A stretch of DNA of 52,431 bases from Acidimicrobiia bacterium (GTDB taxonomy: Bacteria > Actinomycetota > Acidimicrobiia > Spongiisociales > UBA5794), in the NCBI GenBank assembly GCA_030066755.1, contig JASJAX010000007.1, positions 1-52,431 on the forward strand, read 5' to 3'. The notes below the pieces were generated by a model. It saw only the letters and a list, made by a program, of their open reading frames with translations, searched no databases and was not told where the DNA came from. How positions within the stretch are numbered: position 1 is the first letter of the stretch; each line of letters opens with the position of its first letter. Shown in pieces: positions 18,416 through 27,312 of this stretch. A program made the position numbers and the translations under genes.

Positions 18416-18545
18416 TCGTCAGTCGTCAGTCGTCGGTCGTCAGTCGCCAGTCGCCAGTCGCCAGTCGCCAGTCGCCAGGTGTCAATCCCCTTCGGTGTCG
18501 CCCGGTCTCTGACTTGGCTCGAGACTTGAAACTTGGAACTTGAAT
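18415..18545. repeat. period-7 tandem repeats in opposed pair
   Basis: Nine contiguous heptads run from 18415 to 18477: three GTCGTCA, one GTCGTCG and five GTCGCCA. After a 33-bp gap, an array on the other strand (GACTTGG, CTCGAGA, CTTGAAA, CTTGGAA, CTTGAAT) runs from 18511 to 18545. The rest of the 230-bp gap up to 18645 shows only the likely promoter and leader of the next gene. Confidence 0.85.
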
Positions 18546-18645
18546 CTGTTCCACATCCTGGAAGCCCACTCGGGAACCTCGTCGGCCCGTGCACGCGTCC
18601 CACCGGTACTCCCCATAGGGGAGTCCATGGGAGGAGGCACCCATC

Positions 18646-20259
18646 GTGAAACCACTTCTTCGATATCAACGAACCTTTGTTGTCGCGTTCACCGTTGGAG
18701 CATTGTTCCTGGCGAGCTGTGCCGACAGTGACGGCGGGGCCGATACCACCGTCGGTGATCGAGACGCCCCTAGCCGGATCGACGACGGCGGCGACCGCGC
18801 CACCCGGGCACCCCGGGAGGTTGGGAACACCACCGCCGCGCCGGCAACGACGGCGGCACCCAGCCTTGCGGAGTACGACCGTGAACGGCCGCAGGACCGA
18901 CCTCGCGACGTCAACTTCGACGACTACGGCGTCAACCCCCGGGTCGACACGAGGGAAGAGGCCATGTCGACCTTTGCGGTCGATGTCGATACCGGCGCCT
19001 ATACCTTGATGCGAGCGTGGGTCGAAGAGGGCTTCCTGCCCGACCGCGACGCCGTCCGAGTTGAGGAGTACGTCAACTACTTCGACATGGAGTACCCGGC
19101 GCCCGAGGACGACACGTTCGCCATCTACGCCGATGGCGGACCGACCCCATTCTTCGATCGGGACACGGACTTGCTCCGCATCGGCATCAAGGCTCGGGAG
19201 GTCCCCGAGCGGCGACGCCAGGACATGAACCTGACCTTCGTCGTCGACACTTCCGGGTCGATGGACTCGGACGACAAGATCGGCATCGTCAAGGACGCCA
19301 TGCTCGTGCTGGTCGACGAACTCGATCGGTTCGATACGGTTGCGATCGTTGACTACGACCGCCGAGCAAGGGTGGCGCTCGATCCGATTGCCGCCGACGA
19401 AACCCGCAAGATCGAGCGGGCAATCAAACAGCTCGATGCGGGAGGCAGCACCAACGCTGAGGCCGGGCTGGACCTCGGCTACGACCTCGCCGATGAGATG
19501 TTCGATCGCGACATGGTCAACCGAGTGGTATTGATTTCCGATGGCGTCGCGAACGTCGGCGAGACGGGTCCGGAGGGCATCCTCGAGCGTATCGGAGACC
19601 GGGCTCGTGACGGCATCGATCTCGTCACCATCGGGGTCGGTATCGACACCTACAACGATGTGCTCCTCGAGCAGCTCGCCGACCAAGGCGACGGCTGGTA
19701 CGCCTACATCGACAGCCGAGCCGAAGCGGAGCGTCTGTTCCGCGACAACCTGACGACCTCGTTGCAGGCGGTTGCCCGTGACGTCAAGGTGCAGGTGGAG
19801 TTCGATGACAACCTGGTCGAGGAGTATCGCCTGCTCGGCTTTGAGAACCGGGAGCTCGACGAGGACGACTTCCGCGACGACCGGGTCGACGCCGGCGACA
19901 TCAACGCCGGCCACAGCGTCACGGCACTGTACGAGGTCGTGCTCACGCGGGATGCATACCGCTCGGACGAACCGTTCGCCACGGTGCGGCTCCGCTGGCA
20001 GGACGCCGAGACCGGCAAGGTGTCCGAGATCGACGGCGACGTCTCATCTCGAGTCCTCGCCGGTCGCTTCTCGCGGACCAACGAGCACTTCCAGCTGGCT
20101 GCCACGGTGGCCGCCTACGCCGAGGTGCTGCGCGACAGTCGGTACGTCAACGCCGACCTCAGGGACGTCCTCGAGGAGGCCGAGGCCATCGAGCTGCGCT
20201 CGGACGAGTTCGAGGAGTTCATCGAGCTCGTTCGGCGGGCCGTTCGGCTCGACCAGTAG
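18646..20259 (+). CDS. secreted lipoprotein with von Willebrand factor A domain (YfbK-like)
   Basis: 537 residues. The signal peptide ends in a lipobox L-A-S-C with Cys25. A flexible Thr/Ala/Pro linker follows, then a vWF_A_N-type segment (A-M-S-T-F-A-V-D-V-D-T-G-A-Y), a vWA domain with a complete MIDAS (D201-T-S203-G-S205, later T in G-G-S-T-N and D in I-S-D-G-V-A), and a C-terminal DUF3520-type region. It is the extracellular metal-binding adhesion/scaffold type seen in YfbK of E. coli; its role is unclear. It ends before a strong hairpin at 20283-20310. Confidence 0.88.
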   Translation: MKPLLRYQRTFVVAFTVGALFLASCADSDGGADTTVGDRDAPSRIDDGGDRATRAPREVGNTTAAPATTAAPSLAEYDRERPQDRPRDVNFDDYGVNPRVDTREEAMSTFAVDVDTGAYTLMRAWVEEGFLPDRDAVRVEEYVNYFDMEYPAPEDDTFAIYADGGPTPFFDRDTDLLRIGIKAREVPERRRQDMNLTFVVDTSGSMDSDDKIGIVKDAMLVLVDELDRFDTVAIVDYDRRARVALDPIAADETRKIERAIKQLDAGGSTNAEAGLDLGYDLADEMFDRDMVNRVVLISDGVANVGETGPEGILERIGDRARDGIDLVTIGVGIDTYNDVLLEQLADQGDGWYAYIDSRAEAERLFRDNLTTSLQAVARDVKVQVEFDDNLVEEYRLLGFENRELDEDDFRDDRVDAGDINAGHSVTALYEVVLTRDAYRSDEPFATVRLRWQDAETGKVSEIDGDVSSRVLAGRFSRTNEHFQLAATVAAYAEVLRDSRYVNADLRDVLEEAEAIELRSDEFEEFIELVRRAVRLDQ

Positions 20260-20282
20260 GTATCCGCACACTCGAATCCAGG

Positions 20283-20310
20283 GGGCGCCCGGGGGAGACC
20301 CCGGGCGCCC
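20283..20310. terminator. convergent terminator hairpin
   Basis: A perfect 12-bp stem, GGGCGCCCGGGG (20283-20294) with its complement at 20299-20310, closes a GAGA tetraloop. There is no T-run. It lies between the vWA gene and the convergent lipoprotein gene. Confidence 0.7.
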
Positions 20311-20376
20311 GATCCCAGAACGCCATGTGCCAGCAGCCGCCCGGGGAGCAGACGTGATGTCGGCTGCGGAACGTGC

Positions 20377-20904
20377 CTACAGCGTGTCGATCGAGACCAT
20401 CTGGCGTCGACGACGCACCAGGTTCGCTCGCCGCAGCGCGAGGGCAACGATCAAAGCGAGCGAACCGACAACCGGCCAAACGGGCAGCCCCGCGGCGATC
20501 ACCTCGAACACCGCGCAGTCCGGCGGAGCGTCGAGACAGATCCGATACCACCCAGCGGCAGTACGCCGTGGCACGTCGAGGGTCGTGTCACCGAGGAAAA
20601 GGCCCAGATTGCAGAAGTTCGGGCCATTGTCGGCGAGGCTGTGCCACGGAGCAGTCTTCATCGCGAGGCCGGTGTCGTGCCATGTGCCGTCCGACCAGAC
20701 TGCGACCCGCGCACATTGGCCGCTCTCTGGACCGTAGGTGATGTCGTCTCCGGCCCGTACGGGGCTCGGTGCGGCGTAGAACCGCGTCGCTTCAACAGGA
20801 GGCGGATGCTCATCTGGCGGGAATGCGTCCGCCGGTGCGGCGCACCCCGTAGCCAAAGCGCCAAGCACCATCGAGGCGACAATCGTCCCGATACGGCGGA
20901 TCAT
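20377..20904 (-). CDS. membrane-anchored lipoprotein, unknown
   Basis: 175 residues. A signal peptide ends in a lipobox (L-A-T-G-C, Cys21). The extracytoplasmic part has four further Cys residues (Q-C-A, F-C-N, I-C-L, D-C-A), which could form two disulfides. A C-terminal hydrophobic helix (~142-160) is followed by R-R-A-N-L-V-R-R-R-R-Q. The combination of lipid anchor and C-terminal helix is unusual and would tether both ends to the membrane. No family recognised. Confidence 0.65.
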   Translation of the reverse strand: MIRRIGTIVASMVLGALATGCAAPADAFPPDEHPPPVEATRFYAAPSPVRAGDDITYGPESGQCARVAVWSDGTWHDTGLAMKTAPWHSLADNGPNFCNLGLFLGDTTLDVPRRTAAGWYRICLDAPPDCAVFEVIAAGLPVWPVVGSLALIVALALRRANLVRRRRQMVSIDTL

Positions 20905-21077
20905 CGCTGGTCTCCTCGACGTCTCGGCGCAACCGATGGTGGGATATCGGCATCGTGCGATCGAACCGAACGGCTTTGTGGGATGGCGCGTCGTTGGCAG
21001 ACGAAGGACGACCGCGTGGCGCTGTCGTCGCGCCTAGTCCCCGGGCGGCCGATCGCCGCGCGTTGTAGGGTCCGGCC

Positions 21078-21737
21078 ATGCCAATGACTCCCGAACGCTG
21101 GGCTGAGACGGGCGCCTACGCACGTGAGGTGTTCGGGGCTGAGCCTCCCCATATCGAGGCCAACCGGGTCGCCGCGCTGGCCGCAGGGCTTCCGACGTGG
21201 GCGGTGACCGGCGAGATCGGCCGATTCCTCGCCCTCATCGCGAAGGCCACCAAGGGCGAGCTCGCACTCGAGATCGGGACGCTCGGAGGCTATTCGGCGT
21301 TGTGGCTTCTCGAGGGCTTGAGCGACGCCGGCCGGGTCATCACGATCGAGTCTGTCGATACTCACGCCGACTTCGCCGAGGCTGAGTTCAAGCGCCACGG
21401 AGTGGCAGAGCGTGTCGACGTCAGGCGAGGGCTGGGTCTCGACGTGCTTCCGGAGATCGCCGACGACGTGGGTCCGGGCTCCGTCGACGTGGTCTTCATC
21501 GACGCCGACAAGGAGTCGTACTTCGAGTACTACGAGGCCACGGCGGATCTCGTCGCACCGGGAGGGTTCCTGGTTGTCGACAACATCTTCGGCACGGGGT
21601 CTTCGTGGATCGACGATCTGTCCGATCCAGGGATGGCCGCAGCCGATCGGATGAACCGACGCGCCGCCCGGGACGATCGATTCGACACCGCCGGGCTCTT
21701 TGCTCGCGCCGGCCTGCTGGTGGCGCGCAGGCGCTGA
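21078..21737 (+). CDS. class I SAM-dependent O-methyltransferase
   Basis: 219 residues of the caffeoyl-CoA/catechol O-methyltransferase-like type. SAM motif I is L-E-I-G-T-L-G-G-Y-S-A near 64-74, the acidic loop V-F-I-D-A-D-K-E-S-Y near 141-150, and V-V-D-N-I-F near 173. The family methylates hydroxyl groups on small catechol-like molecules using a divalent metal; the substrate is unknown. TAGGGT (21066-21071) lies exactly 6 nt before the ATG, suggesting a leaderless transcript. Confidence 0.88.
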   Translation: MPMTPERWAETGAYAREVFGAEPPHIEANRVAALAAGLPTWAVTGEIGRFLALIAKATKGELALEIGTLGGYSALWLLEGLSDAGRVITIESVDTHADFAEAEFKRHGVAERVDVRRGLGLDVLPEIADDVGPGSVDVVFIDADKESYFEYYEATADLVAPGGFLVVDNIFGTGSSWIDDLSDPGMAAADRMNRRAARDDRFDTAGLFARAGLLVARRR

Positions 21738-21827
21738 AGCGGTCGCACGCGTCGCCGGATCGTCACGAACCCCGCAGCGCTAGCCTCGCACGGACCAAAC
21801 CATCCACCGTCTCACCAGGAGTGCTCC

Positions 21828-23351
21828 GTGGACCGCAACCGCTTCTCGCTCTACGGCAACGAACTCAAGCCGTCGTACGCCCGCATGGCGGCCAAGTGGC
21901 AGGACATGTTCACGAGCCAGTTCGACTACGACCCGAACGAGACGTACGACCTGAGCCTCACGCCGAATCCCTACCTCGGTGACGAGTTCGGGCTGATGGA
22001 CGTGGTCCGCAACGGCGACGGCGAACCGATCTCCGCCGACAGCGGCGTGATGATCGGGACCGTTCGTATGGGCTTCGGTCACTACCGCATCGCCATGGCG
22101 GGAATGTCTGCGGCGCGCGCCATGGGATACACCCCGCTCTGGCTCGACCTGCTGGCCATCCCCGGGATCCCGTCGGACGTCATCAACTGGTGGAACACCA
22201 ACTACTCGAAGTACTCGCGGCTGTCACAACGCAGCAAGCTGTTCAACAAATACGTGTGGGAGCCGGTGACGACCGGTCACCGCACTTTGCCCGGTCTCTG
22301 GTGGCTGCTCAACAACACGGCGACCGGATTCCCCTGGAGATTCCTCAAGGCCAACGCCCGCGACTACCGCAAGAGCGAGCTGTTCGGGCCGCTGCATCGA
22401 GCGCTCCCGCCCGAGATGCCCATGCTCACGTCGCACATGTGGAACTGCATGGGCGCTGTTGCCGGCGGTATGACCAACGTCGTCGACATGATGTTCGACA
22501 ACTGGCCGATGGCGTTCCAACTCACCGAGGGCGCCAAGCACGGCGTGCAGTCGCCATCCGGGTACTACGGCTTCCGGGTCATGAACGGTTTCGACGAACG
22601 GGACCGCATCCTCGAGCCCACACCGTCGGATGCGCTCTACTACGTGGGGCACCACGTCGACCACGAGCTCGTCGAGAACATCGAGGTCGACTGCGAAGCC
22701 CGGTTGCGACGCCTTCACAACGGCGACCCGCGGCGCTTCCTGCTCACGATGGGCGGAGCCGGCGCCCAGCGGGACCTCTTCCACGCGATCATCGAGCACG
22801 CTCTGCCGATGGTGGAGCGCAACGAGGCGACGTTCTTCATCAACCTCGGTGATCACGCCGACAACTGGGACTGGCTCCAAGCCGAGCTCGGGTCGAAGGC
22901 GTCATCAGTCAATCTCATCAGAACGTGGGCGGAGGCGAAGGCCCTGGCCGACGACATTCGAGAGGGTGAAGCGGCGGGTCTCTACGTGTTGCTCTTCGAC
23001 AACACGTTCCACGGCGTCTACTCCACGAACTACCTGATGCGGGTTGTCGACGTGATGATCACCAAGCCGAGCGAGCTGGCGTTCTACCCGGTTCCGAAGA
23101 TCTTCAACGAACGGGTCGGCGGTCACGAAGCGTGGGGAGCGATCCGCGGCGCCGAGCTCGGCGACGGCACGATCGAAACCCGCACCATCCCAAGGACGCT
23201 GCAAGCCATCGATCTCCTCACCCATGAACCCGATCTCCTCGAGATGTTCTGCGACTCGATCGTGAAGAACAAGCAGATTGGAATCTACGACGGCGCTTAC
23301 AAGTGTGTGGCGCTGGCCACGGGTACGACCTGGGAGCGTCCTACGGTGTGA
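21828..23351 (+). CDS. GT-B-like protein of unknown function, linked to galactoside genes
   Basis: 507 residues, no signal peptide. Two features recall GT-B fold glycosyltransferases of the MurG/MGDG-synthase kind: an N-terminal V-R-M-G-F-G-H-Y-R-I-A-M-A near residues 70-82, like the G-G-x-G-H nucleotide-sugar loop, and a C-terminal half with L-L-T-M-G-G-A-G-A-Q and V-M-I-T-K-P-S-E-L-A-F. It also has three aromatic-rich stretches (W-W-N-T-N-Y, G-L-W-W-L-L) more typical of carbohydrate binding. The start is a GTG with AGGAG upstream. It precedes deoR and the galactoside genes on the same strand (116-bp gap with its own promoter), so it may act on a galactoside or its product. The catalytic role is not known. 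Confidence 0.6.
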   Translation: MDRNRFSLYGNELKPSYARMAAKWQDMFTSQFDYDPNETYDLSLTPNPYLGDEFGLMDVVRNGDGEPISADSGVMIGTVRMGFGHYRIAMAGMSAARAMGYTPLWLDLLAIPGIPSDVINWWNTNYSKYSRLSQRSKLFNKYVWEPVTTGHRTLPGLWWLLNNTATGFPWRFLKANARDYRKSELFGPLHRALPPEMPMLTSHMWNCMGAVAGGMTNVVDMMFDNWPMAFQLTEGAKHGVQSPSGYYGFRVMNGFDERDRILEPTPSDALYYVGHHVDHELVENIEVDCEARLRRLHNGDPRRFLLTMGGAGAQRDLFHAIIEHALPMVERNEATFFINLGDHADNWDWLQAELGSKASSVNLIRTWAEAKALADDIREGEAAGLYVLLFDNTFHGVYSTNYLMRVVDVMITKPSELAFYPVPKIFNERVGGHEAWGAIRGAELGDGTIETRTIPRTLQAIDLLTHEPDLLEMFCDSIVKNKQIGIYDGAYKCVALATGTTWERPTV

Positions 23352-23364
23352 CCGAGTATCGGTC
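23350..23364 (+). terminator. short hairpin after the GT-B-like gene
   Basis: GACCGA (23350-23355) pairs with TCGGTC (23359-23364) around a GTA loop, starting at the stop codon. It is followed by CAAACC, not a T-run, so it is a weak terminator candidate. Confidence 0.4.
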
Positions 23365-23430
23365 AAACCGCCCCGCGCGACTCGGAATCGAAACCAATCG
23401 GTACGGGACTTCGGGCGGATTCGTAAGGAC

Positions 23431-23460
23431 TTGACGCGCAAACGAAAGTAATCGTAAGCT
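23431..23460 (+). promoter_or_regulatory. deoR promoter and candidate operator
   Basis: TTGACG (23431-23436) and TAAGCT (23455-23460) are separated by 18 bp. Transcription would start about 7 nt later, at the ATG of the regulator, so the mRNA is probably leaderless. The spacer carries an inverted repeat ACGA-N6-TCGT (23442-23455), a plausible autoregulatory site for the DeoR-type protein. Confidence 0.55.
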
Positions 23461-23467
23461 AGCGTCG

Positions 23468-24274
23468 ATGGAGGAAGGCATCCCCGCCGAATTGCGTCGT
23501 GATCGTATGTTGACCCTGGTCAGGGAACGCGAGTTCATGCGCGTCGCCGATCTCTCGAGCATCTTCGGGATCTCCGAAGTCACGGTCCGGGCAGACCTGG
23601 CCTCCCTTGCTGATCGTGGCGTGCTGCAGCGAGTCCACGGTGGAGCCATGGTGCGGGACCCCATCCTGCGGGTGGAGCGGTCCTTCGAGGAAGCACTCGA
23701 CGAGTACTCCGCCGAGAAGGCAGGTATCGGACGCTACGCCGCCGACACGGTCCGTTCCGGCGAGACCATCATCCTCGATGTCGGTACGTCGACCACTTCG
23801 ATCGCCAAGGCCCTCGTCGCTCGCTCGGACCTCTCGGACGTGACCGTCTTCACATCCAGTCTCACGATTGCGCTCGAACTCGAGCCCGTCATCCCTCGGT
23901 TCACGGTGGTGATCACCGGGGGCACCCTGCGCCCCAAACAGCATTCGCTCGTCGACCCCATGGCCGGATTCATCTTCGACAACGTGCACGCCTCGGCAGC
24001 GTTCATCGGCTGCAACGGCGTCCATCCCGAATCCGGTGTGACGAACGTGAACCTTCCCGAAGCCGAGATGAAACGGAAGATGGTGGCCGCGGCCCAACGC
24101 ACCGTGGTCGTCGCCGACGGTTCCAAGCTCGGAAACATCAGTGTTGCAAAGGTCGTCGATCTCTCGGACATCGACCAGCTCATCACCGGACCCAGCGCGC
24201 CCCCCGAGGTCGTTGCGGATCTGGCGAGCCGGGGCGTGTCCGTGGAGATCGCGGAGCCCGAAGCACGGGCATGA
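23468..24274 (+). CDS. DeoR/GlpR-family sugar-operon regulator
   Basis: 268 residues. The N-terminal DeoR helix-turn-helix (R-R-D-R-M-L-T-L-V-R-E-R-E-F-M-R-V-A-D-L) contains V-T-V-R-A-D-L-A-S-L-A, then V-Q-R-V-H-G-G-A. The C-terminal DeoR sugar-phosphate sensor domain includes D-V-G-T-S-T-T-S near 101-108, G-G-T-L-R near 156 and F-I-G-C-N-G-V near 182. Such regulators usually bind a phosphorylated sugar. It heads an operon for galactoside uptake and the first Leloir steps, so a galactose-derived phosphate is a likely effector (inference). Confidence 0.88.
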   Translation: MEEGIPAELRRDRMLTLVREREFMRVADLSSIFGISEVTVRADLASLADRGVLQRVHGGAMVRDPILRVERSFEEALDEYSAEKAGIGRYAADTVRSGETIILDVGTSTTSIAKALVARSDLSDVTVFTSSLTIALELEPVIPRFTVVITGGTLRPKQHSLVDPMAGFIFDNVHASAAFIGCNGVHPESGVTNVNLPEAEMKRKMVAAAQRTVVVADGSKLGNISVAKVVDLSDIDQLITGPSAPPEVVADLASRGVSVEIAEPEARA

Positions 24275-24293
24275 GCCGGAGCTCTGCTCCGGT
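24275..24293 (+). promoter_or_regulatory. intercistronic hairpin before the binding-protein gene
   Basis: CCGGAGC (24276-24282) pairs with GCTCCGG (24286-24292) around TCT, extended by a G-U pair. It lies between deoR and the binding-protein gene and may stop most regulator transcription or protect the downstream message. The SD of the next gene follows immediately. Confidence 0.55.
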
Positions 24294-24313
24294 TGGACAA
24301 TGGAGGAAACTAC

Positions 24314-25657
24314 ATGATCAGAAAGCTGGTTCTGCTTTTCGCAGTACTCGCACTCGTTGTCGCCGCGTGTGGCGATGATGACGGCGGTGGCGAAACGACG
24401 GTACCCGGCGACACGGTCGCTACGACGGCGGCTCCAAGCGGCGGCGGCGATGGTGATGCCGCGCTGCGTTGGATGACCCGCCCGGACAACCCCGAAGAGG
24501 CTGCGGTATACGGCGAGATCTCCGATCAGCTGTCCGCTTCGCTCGACGGGATCTCCCTCACGTATGAGCCCGGCTCCAACGAGGGCGCCGGCTACCAGCA
24601 GACACTCTTGACCAACCTGTCGGCCGGCACCGCGCCGGACGTGTTCTGGGTTCCCGGGACCGACGTGGCTGACTTCGCATCACGCGGCGTCATCCTCGAC
24701 CTGCGCGAGTATGCCGACGCAACCGGGCACAACGATGCCGACTTCTACCCGGGCCCGATGGTTCACCTGACCACGGAACTCGAGACCGGCCAGCCCGGCA
24801 ACGCGCTGTGGGGTCTTCCCCGCGACGTGTCGACGTTCGCGCTCTACGTGAACCTCGACCTGATTGCTGAGGCCGGAGCTGCCAACCCGGTCGAGCTCGC
24901 CGCTGCCGGCGAGTGGGACCTCGCAGCGTTCAACGAGACGGTTGATGCGGTCGCCGCACTCGGCGGCGAAATCAAGGGCTACGGCCAGAGTGGCTGGTGG
25001 GGTCCGTACGGTGCGTGGCTCAATGCCGCGGGCGGCGGGTTCTTCAGCGACGATCGCACCCAGTGTGCGCTCGACAGCACGGAGTCCATCGCCGGTCTCA
25101 CCGCCCTCCGCGACCTGTACAGCGGCGACTCGGTGATCCCTTACGGTGAGGATCCGGAAGCTCCGTTCCGCGCCGGTACGGTCGGCATGTTCCAGAACGG
25201 TCGGTGGGCGACTCCGGGTATCCGGACCGTCGACTTCAACTGGGACGTCGTCGGTCTCCCGACCGGCGCTGCCGGACCCGGCAACTGGCTCTTCTGGGGC
25301 GCCTACGTGGTGAACGCCAACACGGCCGATCCGGCCGCTGCTTGGGAGCTCGTCCAGGCGCTGACCCAGGCCGACATCCAGGCGCAGATCTCCGAGCTCG
25401 GCGCCAACATCCCGAGCCGGGTGAGCGAGGCGGCACTCGATGCCTTCCTCGGCTTCACCCCGCCGGCGAACAACCAGGCGTTCCTCGACGGGTTGTCGAC
25501 CAACCCGACGACCGAGGGTCCGCTGTGGGTTGGCAGCTGGCCGGAGTTCGTGACGCTGATGGACAGCGAGATCCAGGCTGTCGTCACGGGCGCCCGTGAC
25601 ATCGCCGACTTCCAGGCGAACATCTGCACCGAGACCGCAGCGGCCTTCGGCGGCTGA
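24314..25657 (+). CDS. extracellular solute-binding lipoprotein, sugar ABC importer
   Basis: 447 residues. The signal peptide ends in V-V-A-A-C (Cys19), followed by a Gly/Asp/Thr-rich linker. The mature part is a type 1 (MalE-like) sugar-binding protein: N-x-S-A-G-T-A-P-D-V-F-W-V-P near 100, W-G-L-P-R-D-V-S-T-F-A-L-Y-V-N near 160, and W-W-G-P-Y-G-A-W. GGAGGAAA lies 5 nt before ATG 24314. It is bracketed by hairpins (24275-24293 and 25668-25702), fitting a gene expressed more than its permeases. Substrate is inferred from context as an alpha-galactoside such as melibiose or raffinose. Confidence 0.9.
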   Translation: MIRKLVLLFAVLALVVAACGDDDGGGETTVPGDTVATTAAPSGGGDGDAALRWMTRPDNPEEAAVYGEISDQLSASLDGISLTYEPGSNEGAGYQQTLLTNLSAGTAPDVFWVPGTDVADFASRGVILDLREYADATGHNDADFYPGPMVHLTTELETGQPGNALWGLPRDVSTFALYVNLDLIAEAGAANPVELAAAGEWDLAAFNETVDAVAALGGEIKGYGQSGWWGPYGAWLNAAGGGFFSDDRTQCALDSTESIAGLTALRDLYSGDSVIPYGEDPEAPFRAGTVGMFQNGRWATPGIRTVDFNWDVVGLPTGAAGPGNWLFWGAYVVNANTADPAAAWELVQALTQADIQAQISELGANIPSRVSEAALDAFLGFTPPANNQAFLDGLSTNPTTEGPLWVGSWPEFVTLMDSEIQAVVTGARDIADFQANICTETAAAFGG

Positions 25658-25667
25658 TCGTCTCTCA

Positions 25668-25702
25668 GGTATGGGGGCCGGGCGCGGCCCGGCCCCCATA
25701 CC
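25668..25702 (+). promoter_or_regulatory. 16-bp perfect intercistronic hairpin
   Basis: GGTATGGGGGCCGGGC (25668-25683) pairs perfectly with 25687-25702 around a GCG loop. It starts 10 nt after the binding-protein stop and 50 nt before the first permease gene. The stem is strong enough to stop exonucleases and keep binding-protein mRNA abundant, as with the malE intercistronic repeats. Confidence 0.75.
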
Positions 25703-25752
25703 GCCAACCCTCGACCCCCCCCAATCACCCGTCGGAGAGCATCGGAGATGCC

Positions 25753-27312
25753 ATGACCACAGCGACCGCAGCCCCGCCGTCGGCGAGCACCGACCAACCT
25801 GGTTGGTTTGTTCCCCTGCTCCTCTGGAGAGGCCTGACCGCGTTCTTGCTCGTGGTTGCACTGATCGGCGTGTTGGTTCGTCGCGGCATCGTTCTCGACG
25901 GTCCGATTCGATGGACCCTGATTGCCGCACTGGTCGCCGCCGTCGCCGGCGGCGGTCTCGCCGTACGTTGGACGATGCAACGCGTTCACTCCGGGCGGCT
26001 CGCCGGTTTCACCATCGACTTTCTCCTGGCCGTCGTCTTCGGGTTCGTCGCGTTGAACCGGATGGACATGTTCAACGGGCTCGACGCAGTCGGCGAAGCG
26101 TTCAACGGCAGTGTCGCCTGGCTCGGCATCGTCGTACTCGGCTGGCTCGTGTCCGGGTTTGCCGATCGGGGAGAGCAGGCCAACGCCAACCTGAAGCAGG
26201 TCGCCCGGTGGACCATGATCGGCGGCCTCGCCGTCCTCACGTTGTCGATGGGTCTTCTGCCCGGCTTGCTCGAGTTTGCATCCCGGCTCGTCGCCACGAA
26301 TGTGCTTCCGCTGGCCATCCTGGCCATCGCTGCGGGTGCCTTTGCTCGAATTCTCTGGTCCGACGGCGCCGCAAAGCTGTTCGGCACGACCCAAAGCCAG
26401 GGCGAGACGATGGACGGGATGCTGTTCGTCGCCCCCAACATGCTCGGCTTCCTTGCATTCTTCGCCGGGCCCCTGCTGGTCTCACTCTTCATCAGTTTCA
26501 CCGAGTGGGACGGGCTCACCGACGCGACCTTCGTCGGTTTCCAGCACTACATCGATCTCTTCAGCGACGACCTCTTCCTGCGTTCGCTGCGCAACATCGT
26601 CGTCTTTGGCGCCGTTGCGATCCCGCTTGCGGTGATCCCGGCCCTTCTCCTCGCCGCCCTGCTCAACTCGAAGCTGCCGGGTATGAAGTTCTTCCGGGCG
26701 GTGTACTTCCTGCCCTCGATCGCCGGCGTTGTCGGTGTGACGCTGATCTGGAAGCAGCTCTTCAACTCGACCGTCGGCTACCTCAACTTCATCGTTCTCA
26801 AGCTCACAGAGTGGTTCAACTCGATCTTCGGTTCGGGGATCGAGGCCCCGCAGCCGCAATGGATCTCCGACGACTCCATCGCGCTCATCTCGGTGATCAT
26901 CTTGTTCATCTGGCAGCAGATCGGGTTCAACACCGTGCTCTTCCTTGCGGGAATGCAGGGTATCGATGGCACGCTCTACGAAGCGGCCGACATCGACGGT
27001 GCCAACCCGTGGCACAAGTTCCGCAACATCACCGTGCCCATGCTTCGTCCCACTACGGTCTTCGTGGTCGCAACGACGACGATTCTGGCGCTGCAGCTGT
27101 TCAACGAGCCGTTCATCCTGCAGTCGCCGTCACCACCGTCGGGTCCGGGCAACTCGACCCTGACGCCGGTGGTCTACCTCTATCAGAACGCGTTCCAGGA
27201 GTTCCAGATCGGCTACGCAAGTGCGGTGGCTTGGGCGCTCTTCATCCTGATCTTCGGGGTGACGCTCTTGTACTTCCGTCGGGGAGGCGATGAGGGGGTG
27301 TTGTCGACATGA
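25753..27312 (+). CDS. sugar ABC importer permease (MalF-like) with extra N-terminal helices
   Basis: 519 residues. The last ~290 residues are a standard MalF/UgpA permease domain with the EAA loop E-A-A-D-I-D-G-A-N-P-W-H-K-F near 410-423. The first ~220 residues add five or so hydrophobic helices (starting near 24, 57, 88, 115 and 150) that are not part of the core fold; MalF itself has only a short extension. The gene ends overlapping the next permease by 4 bp (ATGA). No ATPase gene is near, so a shared MsmK/UgpC-type ATPase elsewhere is expected. Confidence 0.9.
   Translation: MTTATAAPPSASTDQPGWFVPLLLWRGLTAFLLVVALIGVLVRRGIVLDGPIRWTLIAALVAAVAGGGLAVRWTMQRVHSGRLAGFTIDFLLAVVFGFVALNRMDMFNGLDAVGEAFNGSVAWLGIVVLGWLVSGFADRGEQANANLKQVARWTMIGGLAVLTLSMGLLPGLLEFASRLVATNVLPLAILAIAAGAFARILWSDGAAKLFGTTQSQGETMDGMLFVAPNMLGFLAFFAGPLLVSLFISFTEWDGLTDATFVGFQHYIDLFSDDLFLRSLRNIVVFGAVAIPLAVIPALLLAALLNSKLPGMKFFRAVYFLPSIAGVVGVTLIWKQLFNSTVGYLNFIVLKLTEWFNSIFGSGIEAPQPQWISDDSIALISVIILFIWQQIGFNTVLFLAGMQGIDGTLYEAADIDGANPWHKFRNITVPMLRPTTVFVVATTTILALQLFNEPFILQSPSPPSGPGNSTLTPVVYLYQNAFQEFQIGYASAVAWALFILIFGVTLLYFRRGGDEGVLST

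Noticed and set aside
18415-18477. Coding repeat (heptad would be out of frame) or CRISPR
   Set aside because: Period of 7 is not a multiple of 3 and begins at a stop codon, so it is non-coding; units are too short for CRISPR repeats.
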